Part shown: piece by piece, positions 1 through 8,849 of the stretch | How positions within the stretch are numbered: position 1 is the first letter of the stretch | Layout of the letters: the number at the start of each line of letters is the position of its first letter | Assembly: GCF_004342845.1 (NCBI RefSeq) | Contig: NZ_SLXB01000013.1 | Location: 1 to 64,000 of the forward strand | Reading direction: 5' to 3' | Length of the DNA: 64,000 bases | Source: Prevotella heparinolytica | GTDB taxonomy: Bacteria; Bacteroidota; Bacteroidia; Bacteroidales; Bacteroidaceae | Translations under genes and position numbers: made by a program | The notes under the pieces: generated by a model | Database searches by the model: none | What the model was told of the DNA's origin: nothing | What the model saw: the letters and a program-made list of their open reading frames with translations, nothing else

Positions 1-598
1 AATATATAAGTGCGCGAGAAGGAAAGGGGGGAAGGGACGGCTTAAGGACGCTCCCCATGCAGGAGGAAGAGGAGGGAACACAAAGAGGCGACGGGATACG
101 GAGAAGATACGGGGGAAAGCACGGAGAAAAAAAAGGGAAGGTGCGGAGGGGAAAAGGACACATGCACAACATGCGCCCATTTTATTTTACAAAAAACGGA
201 GGAAGAAAGACCAGCTGACGACTGAGGCGGACTCACTCCTTGAACGAAAGGGAATCAGTCGGAGACTGAAACGGTTTCACTCAGGGACTGAAACGGTTTC
301 AGTCGCCGACTGATTGTACCCCCGCCGGAAGTACTTCTGACAGGGGTAAAAGAGGGGATAAAAAAGAGAAAGAAAAAGAAATACAGAAGGTAAAAAAAAT
401 CACCAATAGAAACAAGAGCGAAGGAAGGAGGGCGGATATTCTCAGCAAGGAATCTGTATTGCTGAAAGAGAAAGGAAACAAATATCGTTTTGCGAAACTA
501 AAAAAAAGAAAATCCGCAATTGAGTCAACTCCGTCAATGGCGAGCAACTTGATATATTCTAAAACTGTTCAGAATTCAGGTAATGTTGAGCACATTCT
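1..598. other. Non-coding left edge
   Basis: No convincing gene is seen. The first 240 bases are strongly purine-biased on the + strand (many GGA/GAA runs), so open frames on the other strand are low-complexity Ser/Leu/Phe strings without a family resemblance. The only structure noticed is the 22-bp tandem array listed separately. It may be the 3' flank of the gene that ends at 599. Confidence 0.5.
256..321. repeat. Array of three 22-bp palindromic units
   Basis: Units begin at 256, 278 and 300. The first two share GACTGAAACGGTTT, and units 1 and 3 start with CAGTCGGAGACTG and CAGTCGCCGACTG, which are near-perfect dyads. It is intergenic and similar in architecture, not in sequence, to the arrays near 17.2, 26.2, 32.0, 37.3, 54.3 and 55.1 kb. 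Confidence 0.75.
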
Positions 599-940
599 CT
601 AAAAACCCTCTTTGGCTTCTTCCTGCGGAATCCGTACAGAAGTATAGAGTTCGAGCACGGCAGCGATTGTCAAGGAAACAATCCACTCGTTGCCATGCGT
701 AAAGAACATAAATGCTCCTGTAAGTACCAACAGAAGCGCAGCGAATATTTGCTGTCGCCTCAGGCGCCTCACAACAGGCGTCTTACACTCGGAAGGAGAA
801 TTGATTTGCGCCAAAGCCACCATTGTGGCACCCACAGTATATATATAAGGAGAGAGGAACCATCCGGTGACATAAACGGCAGCTCCAACCAGAAGCATAA
901 CGGCTCCCACCGTAAAGAGGGCTGATATCAATTGTTTCAT
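599..940 (-). CDS. Small conserved membrane protein, unknown function
   Basis: A 113-residue protein with about four hydrophobic segments, near residues 5-25, 30-45, 65-85 and 85-103, and a basic cytoplasmic-looking loop (VVRRLRRQQ) between the second and third. The start codon overlaps the stop of the septum-protein gene by four bases (ATGA), so the two are almost certainly co-translated. I do not recognise a characterised family. Its position suggests an inner-membrane protein made together with the DivIC-like protein, but nothing in the sequence shows a division role. Confidence 0.75.
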   Translation of the reverse strand: MKQLISALFTVGAVMLLVGAAVYVTGWFLSPYIYTVGATMVALAQINSPSECKTPVVRRLRRQQIFAALLLVLTGAFMFFTHGNEWIVSLTIAAVLELYTSVRIPQEEAKEGF

Positions 941-1245
941 TCTTCTATATCTTCTTCAAACACATAAATATCTTCATTGGGCTTCTTCATCAGATACTTC
1001 TCGCGAGCAACCCGTTCGATGGCACCGGAATCGACAGCAAGCTCATTAAGACGCTCGGTGTTTTCTTCATATTCCTTACGGTATTTCTCAATCTCATCGC
1101 ACAAGCGGCTTTCTTCCCTGGCATAACCCAAACGACGCACAATGCTGTTTTCATCCAGAAAACCGATAATCAAAACAAACAATGCAAGCGTAATCAGATA
1201 CTTGTGTTTGCGGACAAAAGACCAAAGAGAAGCAAGTTTATCCAT
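937..1245 (-). CDS. Septum formation initiator family protein (DivIC/FtsB-like)
   Basis: A 102-residue bitopic protein. A short basic N-terminus is followed by one transmembrane helix (about residues 14-29) and then a coiled coil (about 38-70) rich in Glu, Lys and Arg. The end carries the family signature around AREKYLMKKPNEDIYVFEE. These proteins sit in the divisome with FtsL and FtsQ. The length is typical. A TATCTTTG box lies upstream on the same strand (1311-1318). The downstream gene overlaps by four bases. Family assignment is firm from layout and motif; partner proteins are inferred from the family. Confidence 0.88.
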   Translation of the reverse strand: MDKLASLWSFVRKHKYLITLALFVLIIGFLDENSIVRRLGYAREESRLCDEIEKYRKEYEENTERLNELAVDSGAIERVAREKYLMKKPNEDIYVFEEDIEE

Positions 1246-1310
1246 CGCAACATCTATTTAGCTATTAACAATTCTCGAACGCAGGTTGCCTGCAATGCAA
1301 CTTCACGACA

Positions 1311-1318
1311 CAAAGATA
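1311..1318 (-). promoter_or_regulatory. -7 box of the divIC-like operon
   Basis: The minus strand reads TATCTTTG, a perfect Bacteroides TAnnTTTG -7 element, about 65 bases before the start codon. No clear -33 TTTG is seen at the usual spacing. Confidence 0.55.
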
Positions 1319-1351
1319 AGAGGAATAACCGAAAGATTTCTTTTTTTTGTG

Positions 1352-1359
1352 TACATTTG
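1352..1359 (+). promoter_or_regulatory. -7 box of dnaX
   Basis: TACATTTG matches TAnnTTTG. The expected transcription start, near 1366, lies downstream of a possible in-frame ATG at 1347. This argues that translation starts at 1386. Confidence 0.6.
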
Positions 1360-1385
1360 CACAAAAAGCAAAGAATATCCCGAAT

Positions 1386-3224
1386 ATGGAAAACTATATC
1401 GTATCTGCCCGGAAATACCGTCCCTCGACCTTTGATTCGGTGGTAGGGCAACACGCACTGACCACCACCCTGAAGAATGCCATCGCCACCGGAAAGCTGG
1501 CGCATGCTTACCTCTTTTGCGGTCCGCGTGGCGTGGGAAAAACCACTTGTGCCCGCATCTTTGCCAAAACCATCAACTGCATGAGTCCCACCCCGGACGG
1601 AGAGGCATGCAATCAATGCGAGTCGTGCACAGCCTTCAATGAGCAGCGTTCCTACAACATCCATGAACTGGATGCCGCTTCCAATAACTCCGTCGACGAC
1701 ATCCGCCAGCTGGTGGAACAAGTACGCATCCCACCCCAAATCGGCAAATACAAAGTATATATCATCGACGAGGTGCACATGCTTTCCGCTTCGGCTTTCA
1801 ACGCTTTCCTGAAAACACTGGAAGAGCCGCCACGCCATGCCATCTTCATCCTTGCCACCACCGAAAAGCACAAGATATTGCCGACTATCCTTTCGCGCTG
1901 CCAAATCTACGATTTCAACCGGATCGGCGTGGAAGACACCGTAGCCCACTTGGCTTACGTGGCCTCGAAGGAAGGTATTACCGCCGAACCGGAGGCTTTG
2001 AATGTCATTGCCCTCAAAGCAGACGGCGGCATGCGCGACGCCCTATCCATCTTCGACCAAGTAGTCAGTTTCACCGGGGGACACATCACCTACAAAAGCG
2101 TGATTGAGAACCTCAATGTGCTGGACTACGAATATTACTTCAGGCTGACCGACTTTTTCCTTGAGAACAAAGTAAGCGACGCGCTGTTGCTGCTGAACGA
2201 CGTCCTAAACAAAGGTTTCGACGGCAGCCACTTCGTCACCGGCCTTTCTTCCCACCTACGTGATTTGCTCGTAAGCAAAGACGCGGCAACATTGCTTTTA
2301 CTTCAGGTGGGCGCCGGCATCCGCGAGCGTTATCGGGCGCAAGCGCAGAAGTGCCCACTGCCTTTTCTCTATCGTGCCATGAAACTGTGCAACGACTGTG
2401 ACTTAAGCTATCGCACAAGCAAAAACAAACGCCTGCTGGTAGAACTGACACTGATACAAGCGGCTCAAATCACCACCGAGGAAGATGACTCGTCCAATGG
2501 GCGTAGCCCTAAACAAGCAATAAAACCCATATTCACGCAGCCTACCGCTACACAGCAGCCGCAGGCCGCCACTGCTGCAACTCGTCCGCAAACCAGCACG
2601 AGTCCGGTTTCCCCAGCTATTGCCCAAAGCGAAAATCCTCGTCCAAGCCCCCCTACCCGGAGTCAGGAAGCCAATGCCGATCCTTCTCATCCCATCCCCA
2701 CTGCCATACTGATGGCACAAGGAAAAGAAGAAAAGAAGATTCCGGTGATGAAAAGCTCCAATTTGGGCATTTCCATAAAACATACGGCAACGGAAGAAAA
2801 ACAGGAAAAAACGAACAGCGCCCCTCTTGTGCGCCAATCCCTACAGATAGAAGAAGACTATATCTTCAACGAAAAAGATGTGAACTTTTACTGGCAAGAA
2901 TATGCCGGACGCATGCCCCAAGAGCAAGTGGCCATAGCCAAGCGCATGCAAAACATGCATGTCACCTTATTAAGCAATACCACCACTTTCGAAGCCGTGG
3001 TAGATAATGACATCATAGCCAAGGACTTCACGGCCATGATACCCGCCATCCAAGAGTACATGCGCCTCCGTTTGAAAAACAGGAAAATCACCATGACCGT
3101 ACGTGTCAGCGCTCCTGCCGAACAAACCCGTGCTTATAGCAGAGTGGAGAAATTTCAAATGATGGCGCAGAAAAACGAAGCATTAGTACAACTAAAAGAC
3201 GAATTCGGATTAGAATTTTACTAA
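1386..3224 (+). CDS. dnaX: DNA polymerase III subunit gamma/tau
   Basis: Clamp-loader ATPase of the replicative polymerase. From the chosen start the protein (612 residues) opens MENYIVSARKYRPSTFDSVV, as DnaX proteins do. It then has Walker A (GPRGVGKTT), a four-Cys zinc module around CMSPTPDGEACNQCESC, Walker B (DEVHML), the SRC sensor and a lid region. After about residue 365 comes a Gln/Thr/Pro-rich linker (QQPQAATAATRPQTSTSP), followed by a short C-terminal tau-like domain. An earlier in-frame ATG at 1347 would add 13 residues, but it falls upstream of the likely transcription start, so I prefer 1386. No sign of damage. Confidence 0.95.
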   Translation: MENYIVSARKYRPSTFDSVVGQHALTTTLKNAIATGKLAHAYLFCGPRGVGKTTCARIFAKTINCMSPTPDGEACNQCESCTAFNEQRSYNIHELDAASNNSVDDIRQLVEQVRIPPQIGKYKVYIIDEVHMLSASAFNAFLKTLEEPPRHAIFILATTEKHKILPTILSRCQIYDFNRIGVEDTVAHLAYVASKEGITAEPEALNVIALKADGGMRDALSIFDQVVSFTGGHITYKSVIENLNVLDYEYYFRLTDFFLENKVSDALLLLNDVLNKGFDGSHFVTGLSSHLRDLLVSKDAATLLLLQVGAGIRERYRAQAQKCPLPFLYRAMKLCNDCDLSYRTSKNKRLLVELTLIQAAQITTEEDDSSNGRSPKQAIKPIFTQPTATQQPQAATAATRPQTSTSPVSPAIAQSENPRPSPPTRSQEANADPSHPIPTAILMAQGKEEKKIPVMKSSNLGISIKHTATEEKQEKTNSAPLVRQSLQIEEDYIFNEKDVNFYWQEYAGRMPQEQVAIAKRMQNMHVTLLSNTTTFEAVVDNDIIAKDFTAMIPAIQEYMRLRLKNRKITMTVRVSAPAEQTRAYSRVEKFQMMAQKNEALVQLKDEFGLEFY

Positions 3225-3318
3225 CCTATTTTCTAAGCAAAACGACATAATCGCCGCTTTTCAGAAGAGGAAAAAAATAAAAATATCGCATATAGTTTTA
3301 TTTTTTATCAAAATTGTT

Positions 3319-3326
3319 TATTTTTG
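3319..3326 (+). promoter_or_regulatory. Candidate -7 box of the sensor kinase pair
   Basis: TATTTTTG fits TAnnTTTG in an AT-rich stretch. It covers the TTG at 3324 that would otherwise be the longest start of the downstream kinase, which is why a later start is preferred. Confidence 0.5.
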
Positions 3327-3353
3327 CCAATAAGAAATAAAAGAATATTTCCT

Positions 3354-5243
3354 TTGAGGGTAAAAGTAACCATATTAACATTGATAGGGCAAATCCTATT
3401 TTTCTTTGTCCAAACAATTTATGCCACAACAAACCCCGGAAAGCTGAAGGTTCTGAGTTTGTTTGTCGAAAAAGAAATACTATACAATGAGTCCACTCCT
3501 TTGGATAGTGTCATAGCATGGAGCGAAGACGTTCTTTCCGACATGAGTCCCACAGAGCACAAAGATCTGTATTTCCTGCTGCAACTACAATTGGCAGAAG
3601 CATATACCCTGCGCGGAGATATCAGCTTAGCTTCAGACAGAGCACAGCAAATGTATGAAGAAGCTCAGGCATCCAATAACCGGTTTGGCATCGCCATCGC
3701 CAATCAGGCTATAGGCAACGCCTATAACACGATAGCCCAATTATGCTCCAAAGCATTGGAATCATATCAAGACGCCTTATACGAACTTTCACAGGCATCG
3801 GACATCCCGGTATACAAAATGCGCCTACTGCTAAAGATTTCTCATACCTTGCAGTGCCAAGGACGCATAGAAGAAGCCCGAGAAGTGTTGAAAGAATTGG
3901 AAACGATGCTGTCGCAGACGCCTAATTATCCGATAGAATTTTTCTTCAACCTTGTGAAAGCCGACTGTGCCATCTCTCACGGATTATCGGAACAAAGCCA
4001 TTTGAAAGAAGCTGCTGCATATCTGCACAAGGCAGATTCCATCTACCGGTTATATCCGGAGAAGTTCTACCGTTTTCATCTGGATTGTGTCACTGCCGAC
4101 TACTATCGCCTCATGGGTAATAAAGATAGAACCTATTGGGATAAAGCCCAAAACATCTATTCCCACCTACAAGACGAATACAAACACAACAAACGCTCCA
4201 TCTACTATCGCCAAACTGCTTTAGGAAAAATAAACTTGTACTATGCGCAAGGGAAAAACGCCGAAGCCTGCCGCATCTATCAGGAGCTATATCCGCTGAT
4301 CGACACGCTTGCTTCTCAAAGCTACATCCGACAAATCAATGTCATAAAGGCCAAATACAAGGTAGACAAAGTAAAAATAGCCAGCGAGAAGATGTATAAT
4401 AAGGCCATAATCAGCATTGTGGGAGGATTCGTTATTCTGGCTGCATTGTTTTCACTCCTCGCCATCCAACTGCACAAACAACGAAAGAAGGTAAAGCTAT
4501 CTACCCGAAAGTTAGACCTATCGCGCATCAATGCAGAGAATGCCATACGAACCAAAAGCATGTTCCTCTCGAACATGAGCCATGAAATACGCACGCCCCT
4601 CAATGCCCTGTCCGGTTTCTCCGGTTTGCTGACCGAAGAAAGCCTGGACGCGGAAACTCGTCTTCAGTGCAACGAAATCATTCAGCAAAATTCCGAATTG
4701 CTGCTGAAACTCATCGGCGATGTCATCGATCTGTCGAGTCTGGAATTCGGCAAACTACAATTCAGCATTGCCAAACACGATGTCGTAAGCATTTGCAACA
4801 ATGTGATAGACACAGTGAACAAGGTAAAGCAGACACAAGCCGATGTCTTGTTCATTACAAAACTGGAATCCATGGAGATAGAAACCGATAAATCGCGCCT
4901 GCAACAAGTACTAATCAACCTGCTGATAAACGCCACCAAGTTTACCCGGCAAGGCAGCATCACGCTGGAACTGAAGAAGGAAACCGATGAGATGTTGCTG
5001 TTCTCTGTGGCAGACACCGGTTGCGGCATTCCAAAAGAAAAACAGAGGAATATCTTCCGGCGCTTTGAGAAAGTGAACGAAACCGATCAGGGAAGCGGCC
5101 TGGGACTCTCCATAAGCCAACTCATCATAGAACACATGGGCGGAAGTATCTGGATTGATACCGATTATACCGAAGGGGCAAAATTTTGTTTCACACATCC
5201 CATCAATCAATCTGAAACAAACGGAAAGGAGGCAGGAAAATGA
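3354..5243 (+). CDS. TPR-containing sensor histidine kinase
   Basis: Membrane sensor kinase. The N-terminus reads as a signal peptide from the TTG at 3354 (RVKVTILTLIGQILFFFVQTIYA). The frame is open back to a TTG at 3324, but that codon is part of a promoter-like box. A periplasmic alpha-helical TPR-like domain follows, then one transmembrane helix (SIVGGFVILAALFSLLAI). The cytoplasmic part has a HisKA domain with intact FLSNMSHEIRTPLN (phospho-acceptor His codon at 4581) and a complete HATPase domain: N box NLLINATKFT, G1 DTGCGIP, F box FRRFEKV and G2 GSGLGLSI. No receiver domain is fused and no response regulator lies nearby, so the partner is unknown. The stop overlaps the next start by four bases. 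Confidence 0.88.
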   Translation: MRVKVTILTLIGQILFFFVQTIYATTNPGKLKVLSLFVEKEILYNESTPLDSVIAWSEDVLSDMSPTEHKDLYFLLQLQLAEAYTLRGDISLASDRAQQMYEEAQASNNRFGIAIANQAIGNAYNTIAQLCSKALESYQDALYELSQASDIPVYKMRLLLKISHTLQCQGRIEEAREVLKELETMLSQTPNYPIEFFFNLVKADCAISHGLSEQSHLKEAAAYLHKADSIYRLYPEKFYRFHLDCVTADYYRLMGNKDRTYWDKAQNIYSHLQDEYKHNKRSIYYRQTALGKINLYYAQGKNAEACRIYQELYPLIDTLASQSYIRQINVIKAKYKVDKVKIASEKMYNKAIISIVGGFVILAALFSLLAIQLHKQRKKVKLSTRKLDLSRINAENAIRTKSMFLSNMSHEIRTPLNALSGFSGLLTEESLDAETRLQCNEIIQQNSELLLKLIGDVIDLSSLEFGKLQFSIAKHDVVSICNNVIDTVNKVKQTQADVLFITKLESMEIETDKSRLQQVLINLLINATKFTRQGSITLELKKETDEMLLFSVADTGCGIPKEKQRNIFRRFEKVNETDQGSGLGLSISQLIIEHMGGSIWIDTDYTEGAKFCFTHPINQSETNGKEAGK

Positions 5244-7198
5244 AACGGCTCTTTCTTATATTGCAAATGTTGTATTGGCTGTTGTCACCATTATTATATG
5301 CAGGAAATCACCAATCGCATACCAAAGACAGCTTGCTGCGTATCTATCTTTCCACCCCACCTGACTCTACCAGACTGCAAGTTTTGTATCGGCTGGTCGT
5401 ATTAGAACAGCTGTCTCCCACTTTCCTATACTATGGAGACAAGCTGCTGAAAGAAGCTGCCGCACAGAAAGACTCGTATTACCGACAGAAAGCTGTCTTT
5501 GCGCACATCGCTTATTATTATAACCAATTAGACCGGAAACACGCAGAACAATGGATGCTCCGATTGGAGAAACTGGCCGAAGAAGAGAACTCATACGATT
5601 TTTATTTCAAAGGAAAGAAAATGATGATAGAGTTCGACCTCTTCAACCAACAAATAGAGTCGGCTTATGTAGAAGCCGAAGAGATGCTCCGGAAAGCCAC
5701 AGAAATCAATAGTATCAAAGGACAGCGCGAAGCCCATCTCGCATTGCTTGGCGTATACTTCGACACAAACCGGTACAAGGACGGGGTAGCCGCATTGAAT
5801 AAAGCCCTCGAATTAGGTACTGACAACATAAGCCTCGCAGACAAGAAAGACCTGCTGGTGAAAGCTGTGCTGGTTTACTCACTCCTTCGCGACAATGACC
5901 AGCTCTTGAACTATACAGACCAATTAAAAGCCGTAGTAGATGCCATGCAAAAAGACGGCGGTCACAGTATTGCCAATGGCCTCAGAAATGTCAATTTATT
6001 AATTGAGGTAGAGTATGCCTATTATTTTATACGTAGCGGTCAAGCAACAAAAGCATGGAAACATTTGCAATCGGCAGAAAAATACCTGAACTCTAAAACA
6101 TTCATCCCTTATCAGATGCAGCGTCTCGGTGCCTATGCCGAATATTACCGGCTGATTGGGGAAAATGAGAAAGCATTGAACCATCTGAATGCAGCTATCG
6201 ACCTTACAACCCCGATTTCGCTCGAAGACGCTTTGAGATATCAACTGCAAAAGGCCGATTTATTAGTGGAAATGACACGAACAGACGAAGCAATATCCCT
6301 TTACCAGCAGACTGCAAAGAAGAAAGATTCGTTATTCGCCGTTTTCTCTGCCACACAAACGAAGCAGATTCAAACATCATATAGTATCAACAGACTGATT
6401 TGGTATAAAGAGCACCGACAAAGAATCATTAACTATATCTTCCTGTTTGTGTCCATTGTTGTCGTCATAGCACTCTTACTCTATAACCTGCACATGTACA
6501 GAAACCGTAAGAAGCTGAAATTCGCAGAAAAAGAAATGCGCAGGCTGGCAGATGTTGCTGAAGAAGCCAATGAAGTGAAAAGCCGCTTCCTTGCCAATAT
6601 GAGCTACAACATCCGCATTCCTTTGAACAATGTCGTAGGATTCTCCCAATTGCTATCCAATGAAAACGAAATAAGCGAAGAAGAACGAGATGAATATACC
6701 GGCATCATCCAAAGTAATGCACATGAACTAATACAATTAGTAAACGACGTGCTGGATCTTTCGCGTCTGGAAGCCGATATGATGAAGTTCCAGCTACAAG
6801 AGTGCAACTTACAGGAGTGGTGCAACGACTTACCGGGCAGAGTGCGGATGCAGAGCGAAGGTAACATCCACCTGAATATGCAAGCTGAAACAAATGATGC
6901 AAACATACATACAGATGTGAGACGTCTGACCGAAATCATGATGTCCATGTTGCTCTATCCTGTTGATTGCAACGAACAAAGGGATATAGAGATGGATATC
7001 ATTCATCACACAGAAAACAAATTTGTAGAGTTCCGTATAAAAAACAGTCCATTGGCCGACCCGGTCTTTTCCTCCTCCAAAGTAACTGTAAGACGAAGAA
7101 TCGGACAGCTATTCTTCGAACACTTTGGCGGAACATGCCTGATAGAGGAAGGAGCGGAAATCAGATGCACATATCCTGCAAATCAAGAAACTGCATAA
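5240..7198 (+). CDS. Degenerate TPR sensor kinase (likely pseudokinase)
   Basis: A 652-residue paralogue of the preceding kinase with the same layout: signal peptide, TPR-like periplasmic region and a transmembrane helix near residues 395-417 (IFLFVSIVVVIALLLYNL). A HisKA-like segment reads FLANMSYNIRIPLNNVVGFS, so the acceptor His of the usual SHEIRTPLN is Tyr (codon at 6605). The ATPase part lacks recognisable N, G1 and G2 boxes; only the tail around GQLFFEHFGG resembles the family. It is therefore unlikely to phosphorylate itself. Because it is co-translated with the active kinase (ATGA overlap), a role as a heterodimer partner or regulator is a reasonable inference. Confidence 0.85.
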   Translation: MKRLFLILQMLYWLLSPLLYAGNHQSHTKDSLLRIYLSTPPDSTRLQVLYRLVVLEQLSPTFLYYGDKLLKEAAAQKDSYYRQKAVFAHIAYYYNQLDRKHAEQWMLRLEKLAEEENSYDFYFKGKKMMIEFDLFNQQIESAYVEAEEMLRKATEINSIKGQREAHLALLGVYFDTNRYKDGVAALNKALELGTDNISLADKKDLLVKAVLVYSLLRDNDQLLNYTDQLKAVVDAMQKDGGHSIANGLRNVNLLIEVEYAYYFIRSGQATKAWKHLQSAEKYLNSKTFIPYQMQRLGAYAEYYRLIGENEKALNHLNAAIDLTTPISLEDALRYQLQKADLLVEMTRTDEAISLYQQTAKKKDSLFAVFSATQTKQIQTSYSINRLIWYKEHRQRIINYIFLFVSIVVVIALLLYNLHMYRNRKKLKFAEKEMRRLADVAEEANEVKSRFLANMSYNIRIPLNNVVGFSQLLSNENEISEEERDEYTGIIQSNAHELIQLVNDVLDLSRLEADMMKFQLQECNLQEWCNDLPGRVRMQSEGNIHLNMQAETNDANIHTDVRRLTEIMMSMLLYPVDCNEQRDIEMDIIHHTENKFVEFRIKNSPLADPVFSSSKVTVRRRIGQLFFEHFGGTCLIEEGAEIRCTYPANQETA

Positions 7199-7283
7199 TT
7201 CCGCCCCTGCCTGTGTTATTTAGACTGCATACAAATTAGCGGTTTTTAATGAAGAACAGCAACAACCAACGGGGAAAACTGTT

Positions 7284-7291
7284 ACTTTTGT
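7284..7291 (+). promoter_or_regulatory. -7 box of the ferredoxin gene
   Basis: TACTTTTG matches TAnnTTTG, 41 bases before the ferredoxin ATG. Confidence 0.6.
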
Positions 7292-7331
7292 CGAACTAAT
7301 TAGTACTAATAACAATTTAAATCTAAAAAAA

Positions 7332-7502
7332 ATGGCTTACGTAATTAATGACGATTGTATTGCTTGCGGCACTTGTATTGACGAGTGTCCGGTAGGTGCA
7401 ATTTCTGAAGGTGATAAGTATTCTATCGATCCTGAAGCATGTACAGAATGCGGAACTTGCGCAGATGTTTGTCCGTCTGAAGCAATTCATCCGGGAGAAT
7501 AA
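7332..7502 (+). CDS. 2[4Fe-4S] ferredoxin
   Basis: A 56-residue electron carrier found by reading the + strand; it is too short for many ORF callers. It begins MAYVINDDCIACGTC and ends SEAIHPGE. Two cluster motifs of the CxxCxxCxxxCP type are visible: CIACGTCIDECP near residues 9-20 and CTECGTCADVCP near 37-48. This is the classic clostridial-type ferredoxin fold, cytoplasmic, and likely to serve pyruvate:ferredoxin oxidoreductase-like enzymes (family knowledge). It has its own promoter box and terminator, so it is monocistronic. Confidence 0.95.
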   Translation: MAYVINDDCIACGTCIDECPVGAISEGDKYSIDPEACTECGTCADVCPSEAIHPGE

Positions 7503-7525
7503 TACACACCTCCTTAAAAAACAGA

Positions 7526-7563
7526 AGGCTCGGTTTCTTGCGAATCCGAGCCTTTCTATTTTT
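7526..7563. terminator. Bidirectional terminator between ferredoxin and aminotransferase
   Basis: A perfect 8-bp stem AGGCTCGG (7526-7533) / CCGAGCCT (7546-7553) with a 12-base loop, followed by a T-rich tract on the + side and preceded by an A-rich tract. It serves both convergent genes. Confidence 0.85.
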
Positions 7564-7574
7564 GCAATAAAACA

Positions 7575-8768
7575 TTATTTCAATTCTGCCAATGCCTCCT
7601 TCATTCTACGAATAGCTTCAACTATATTCTCGTCACTGGTGGCATAGCTCATACGGATGCATTCGAGAGCACCGAAAGAAGCACCACCCACACAAGCTAC
7701 ATGAGCCACCTCCAATAGGTACATGGCCAAATCATCCGAGTTATTGATTGTACGTCCACCCGCAGACTTTCCAAAGAACGAATCGCATTTGGGGAACAAA
7801 TAGAAAGCTCCTTCCGGTACATTCACCTCGAAGCCCGGAACTTCTTTAGCCAGTTTCACTATCAAGTTGCGACGACGCTCAAATGCCTTGCGCATATCTT
7901 CTACCGGTGCCTGAGTACCGGTATAAGCGGCTTCGGCAGCTTTCTGAGAAACAGAGCAAGGACCGGAGGTATATTGTCCCTGCAATTTATTACAGGCTTT
8001 TACAATCCATTCCGGTCCGGCAATAAAGCCGATACGCCAACCCGTCATGGCATACGCTTTGGAAACACCATTCACAATAACAGTGCGCTCCTTCATTTCC
8101 GGAAACTGTGCAATACTTTGATGTTTACCGATGTAGTTGATATGCTCGTAAATCTCATCAGCAATCACGATAACCTGCGGATGCTTTACCAATACGGCAG
8201 CCAGCCCTGCCAACTCCTCCTTACTATAAACAGATCCTGTGGGATTGGAAGGAGAACAAAGAATCAAAGCTTTTGTCTTCGGAGTAATGGCAGCCTCCAA
8301 CTGCGCAGGCGTAATTTTAAAATCCTGATCGATGCCGGCAGTCACAATGACCGGCGTACCTTCGGCCAACTTCACCATTTCGGGATAACTAACCCAATAA
8401 GGAGCAGGAACAATCACCTCATCTCCCGGATTCACCAATACCAAAATCGCATTGCAAACCGACTGCTTGGCACCATTAGCACAAGAGATTTGTGCAGCAG
8501 TATATTCCAGACCATTTTCTTTTTTCAACTTTTCTACGATTGCATTACGCAAAGCCGGATAGCCCGGAACGGGAGAATAGCGAGAGAAGTTATCGTCTAT
8601 CGCCTTTTTCGCAGCCTCTTTAATGTGGTCAGGAGTATTGAAATCCGGTTCTCCCACACTCAGGTTGATTACGTCTACGCCTTGAGCCTTCAGCTCCGCG
8701 CTCTTTTGAGACATAGCCAGTGTCGCAGATGGCGACAAACTGTTTAAACGATCTGATAATTGGTTCAT
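7575..8768 (-). CDS. Pyridoxal-phosphate aminotransferase, aspartate type (class I)
   Basis: A 397-residue fold-type I aminotransferase. Markers are INLSVGEPDFNTP at the N-terminus, the substrate-pocket stretch CSPSNPTGSVY, ADEIYEHI (cofactor Asp), and SKAYAMTGWRIGFIAG with the Schiff-base Lys. The C-terminal ECIRMSYATS carries the substrate carboxylate Arg. The most likely reaction is aspartate/2-oxoglutarate transamination in the cytoplasm. Class I subfamily members also accept other amino acids, so exact specificity is open. It converges on the ferredoxin gene with a shared terminator. Length is typical. Confidence 0.92.
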   Translation of the reverse strand: MNQLSDRLNSLSPSATLAMSQKSAELKAQGVDVINLSVGEPDFNTPDHIKEAAKKAIDDNFSRYSPVPGYPALRNAIVEKLKKENGLEYTAAQISCANGAKQSVCNAILVLVNPGDEVIVPAPYWVSYPEMVKLAEGTPVIVTAGIDQDFKITPAQLEAAITPKTKALILCSPSNPTGSVYSKEELAGLAAVLVKHPQVIVIADEIYEHINYIGKHQSIAQFPEMKERTVIVNGVSKAYAMTGWRIGFIAGPEWIVKACNKLQGQYTSGPCSVSQKAAEAAYTGTQAPVEDMRKAFERRRNLIVKLAKEVPGFEVNVPEGAFYLFPKCDSFFGKSAGGRTINNSDDLAMYLLEVAHVACVGGASFGALECIRMSYATSDENIVEAIRRMKEALAELK

Positions 8769-8849
8769 TTTGTTTCTATTTAATGGTTGTTATGCTAATT
8801 CAGCTACAAAATAAGCGTTTTTATTCGACATATTAAAACAAAAAGACAG

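Noticed and set aside
256..321. CRISPR array
   Set aside because: Units are contiguous, degenerate and without spacers; no cas genes in the window. The same holds for the other 21-23 bp arrays.
42..547. Two minus-strand open frames (64 and 82 codons)
   Set aside because: Composed of low-complexity Ser, Leu and Phe runs produced by purine-rich DNA; no start context or family resemblance; one overlaps the 22-bp array.
1347..1385. Earlier ATG for dnaX
   Set aside because: It lies upstream of the TACATTTG box and its expected start of transcription, and the extra 13 residues are not typical of DnaX.
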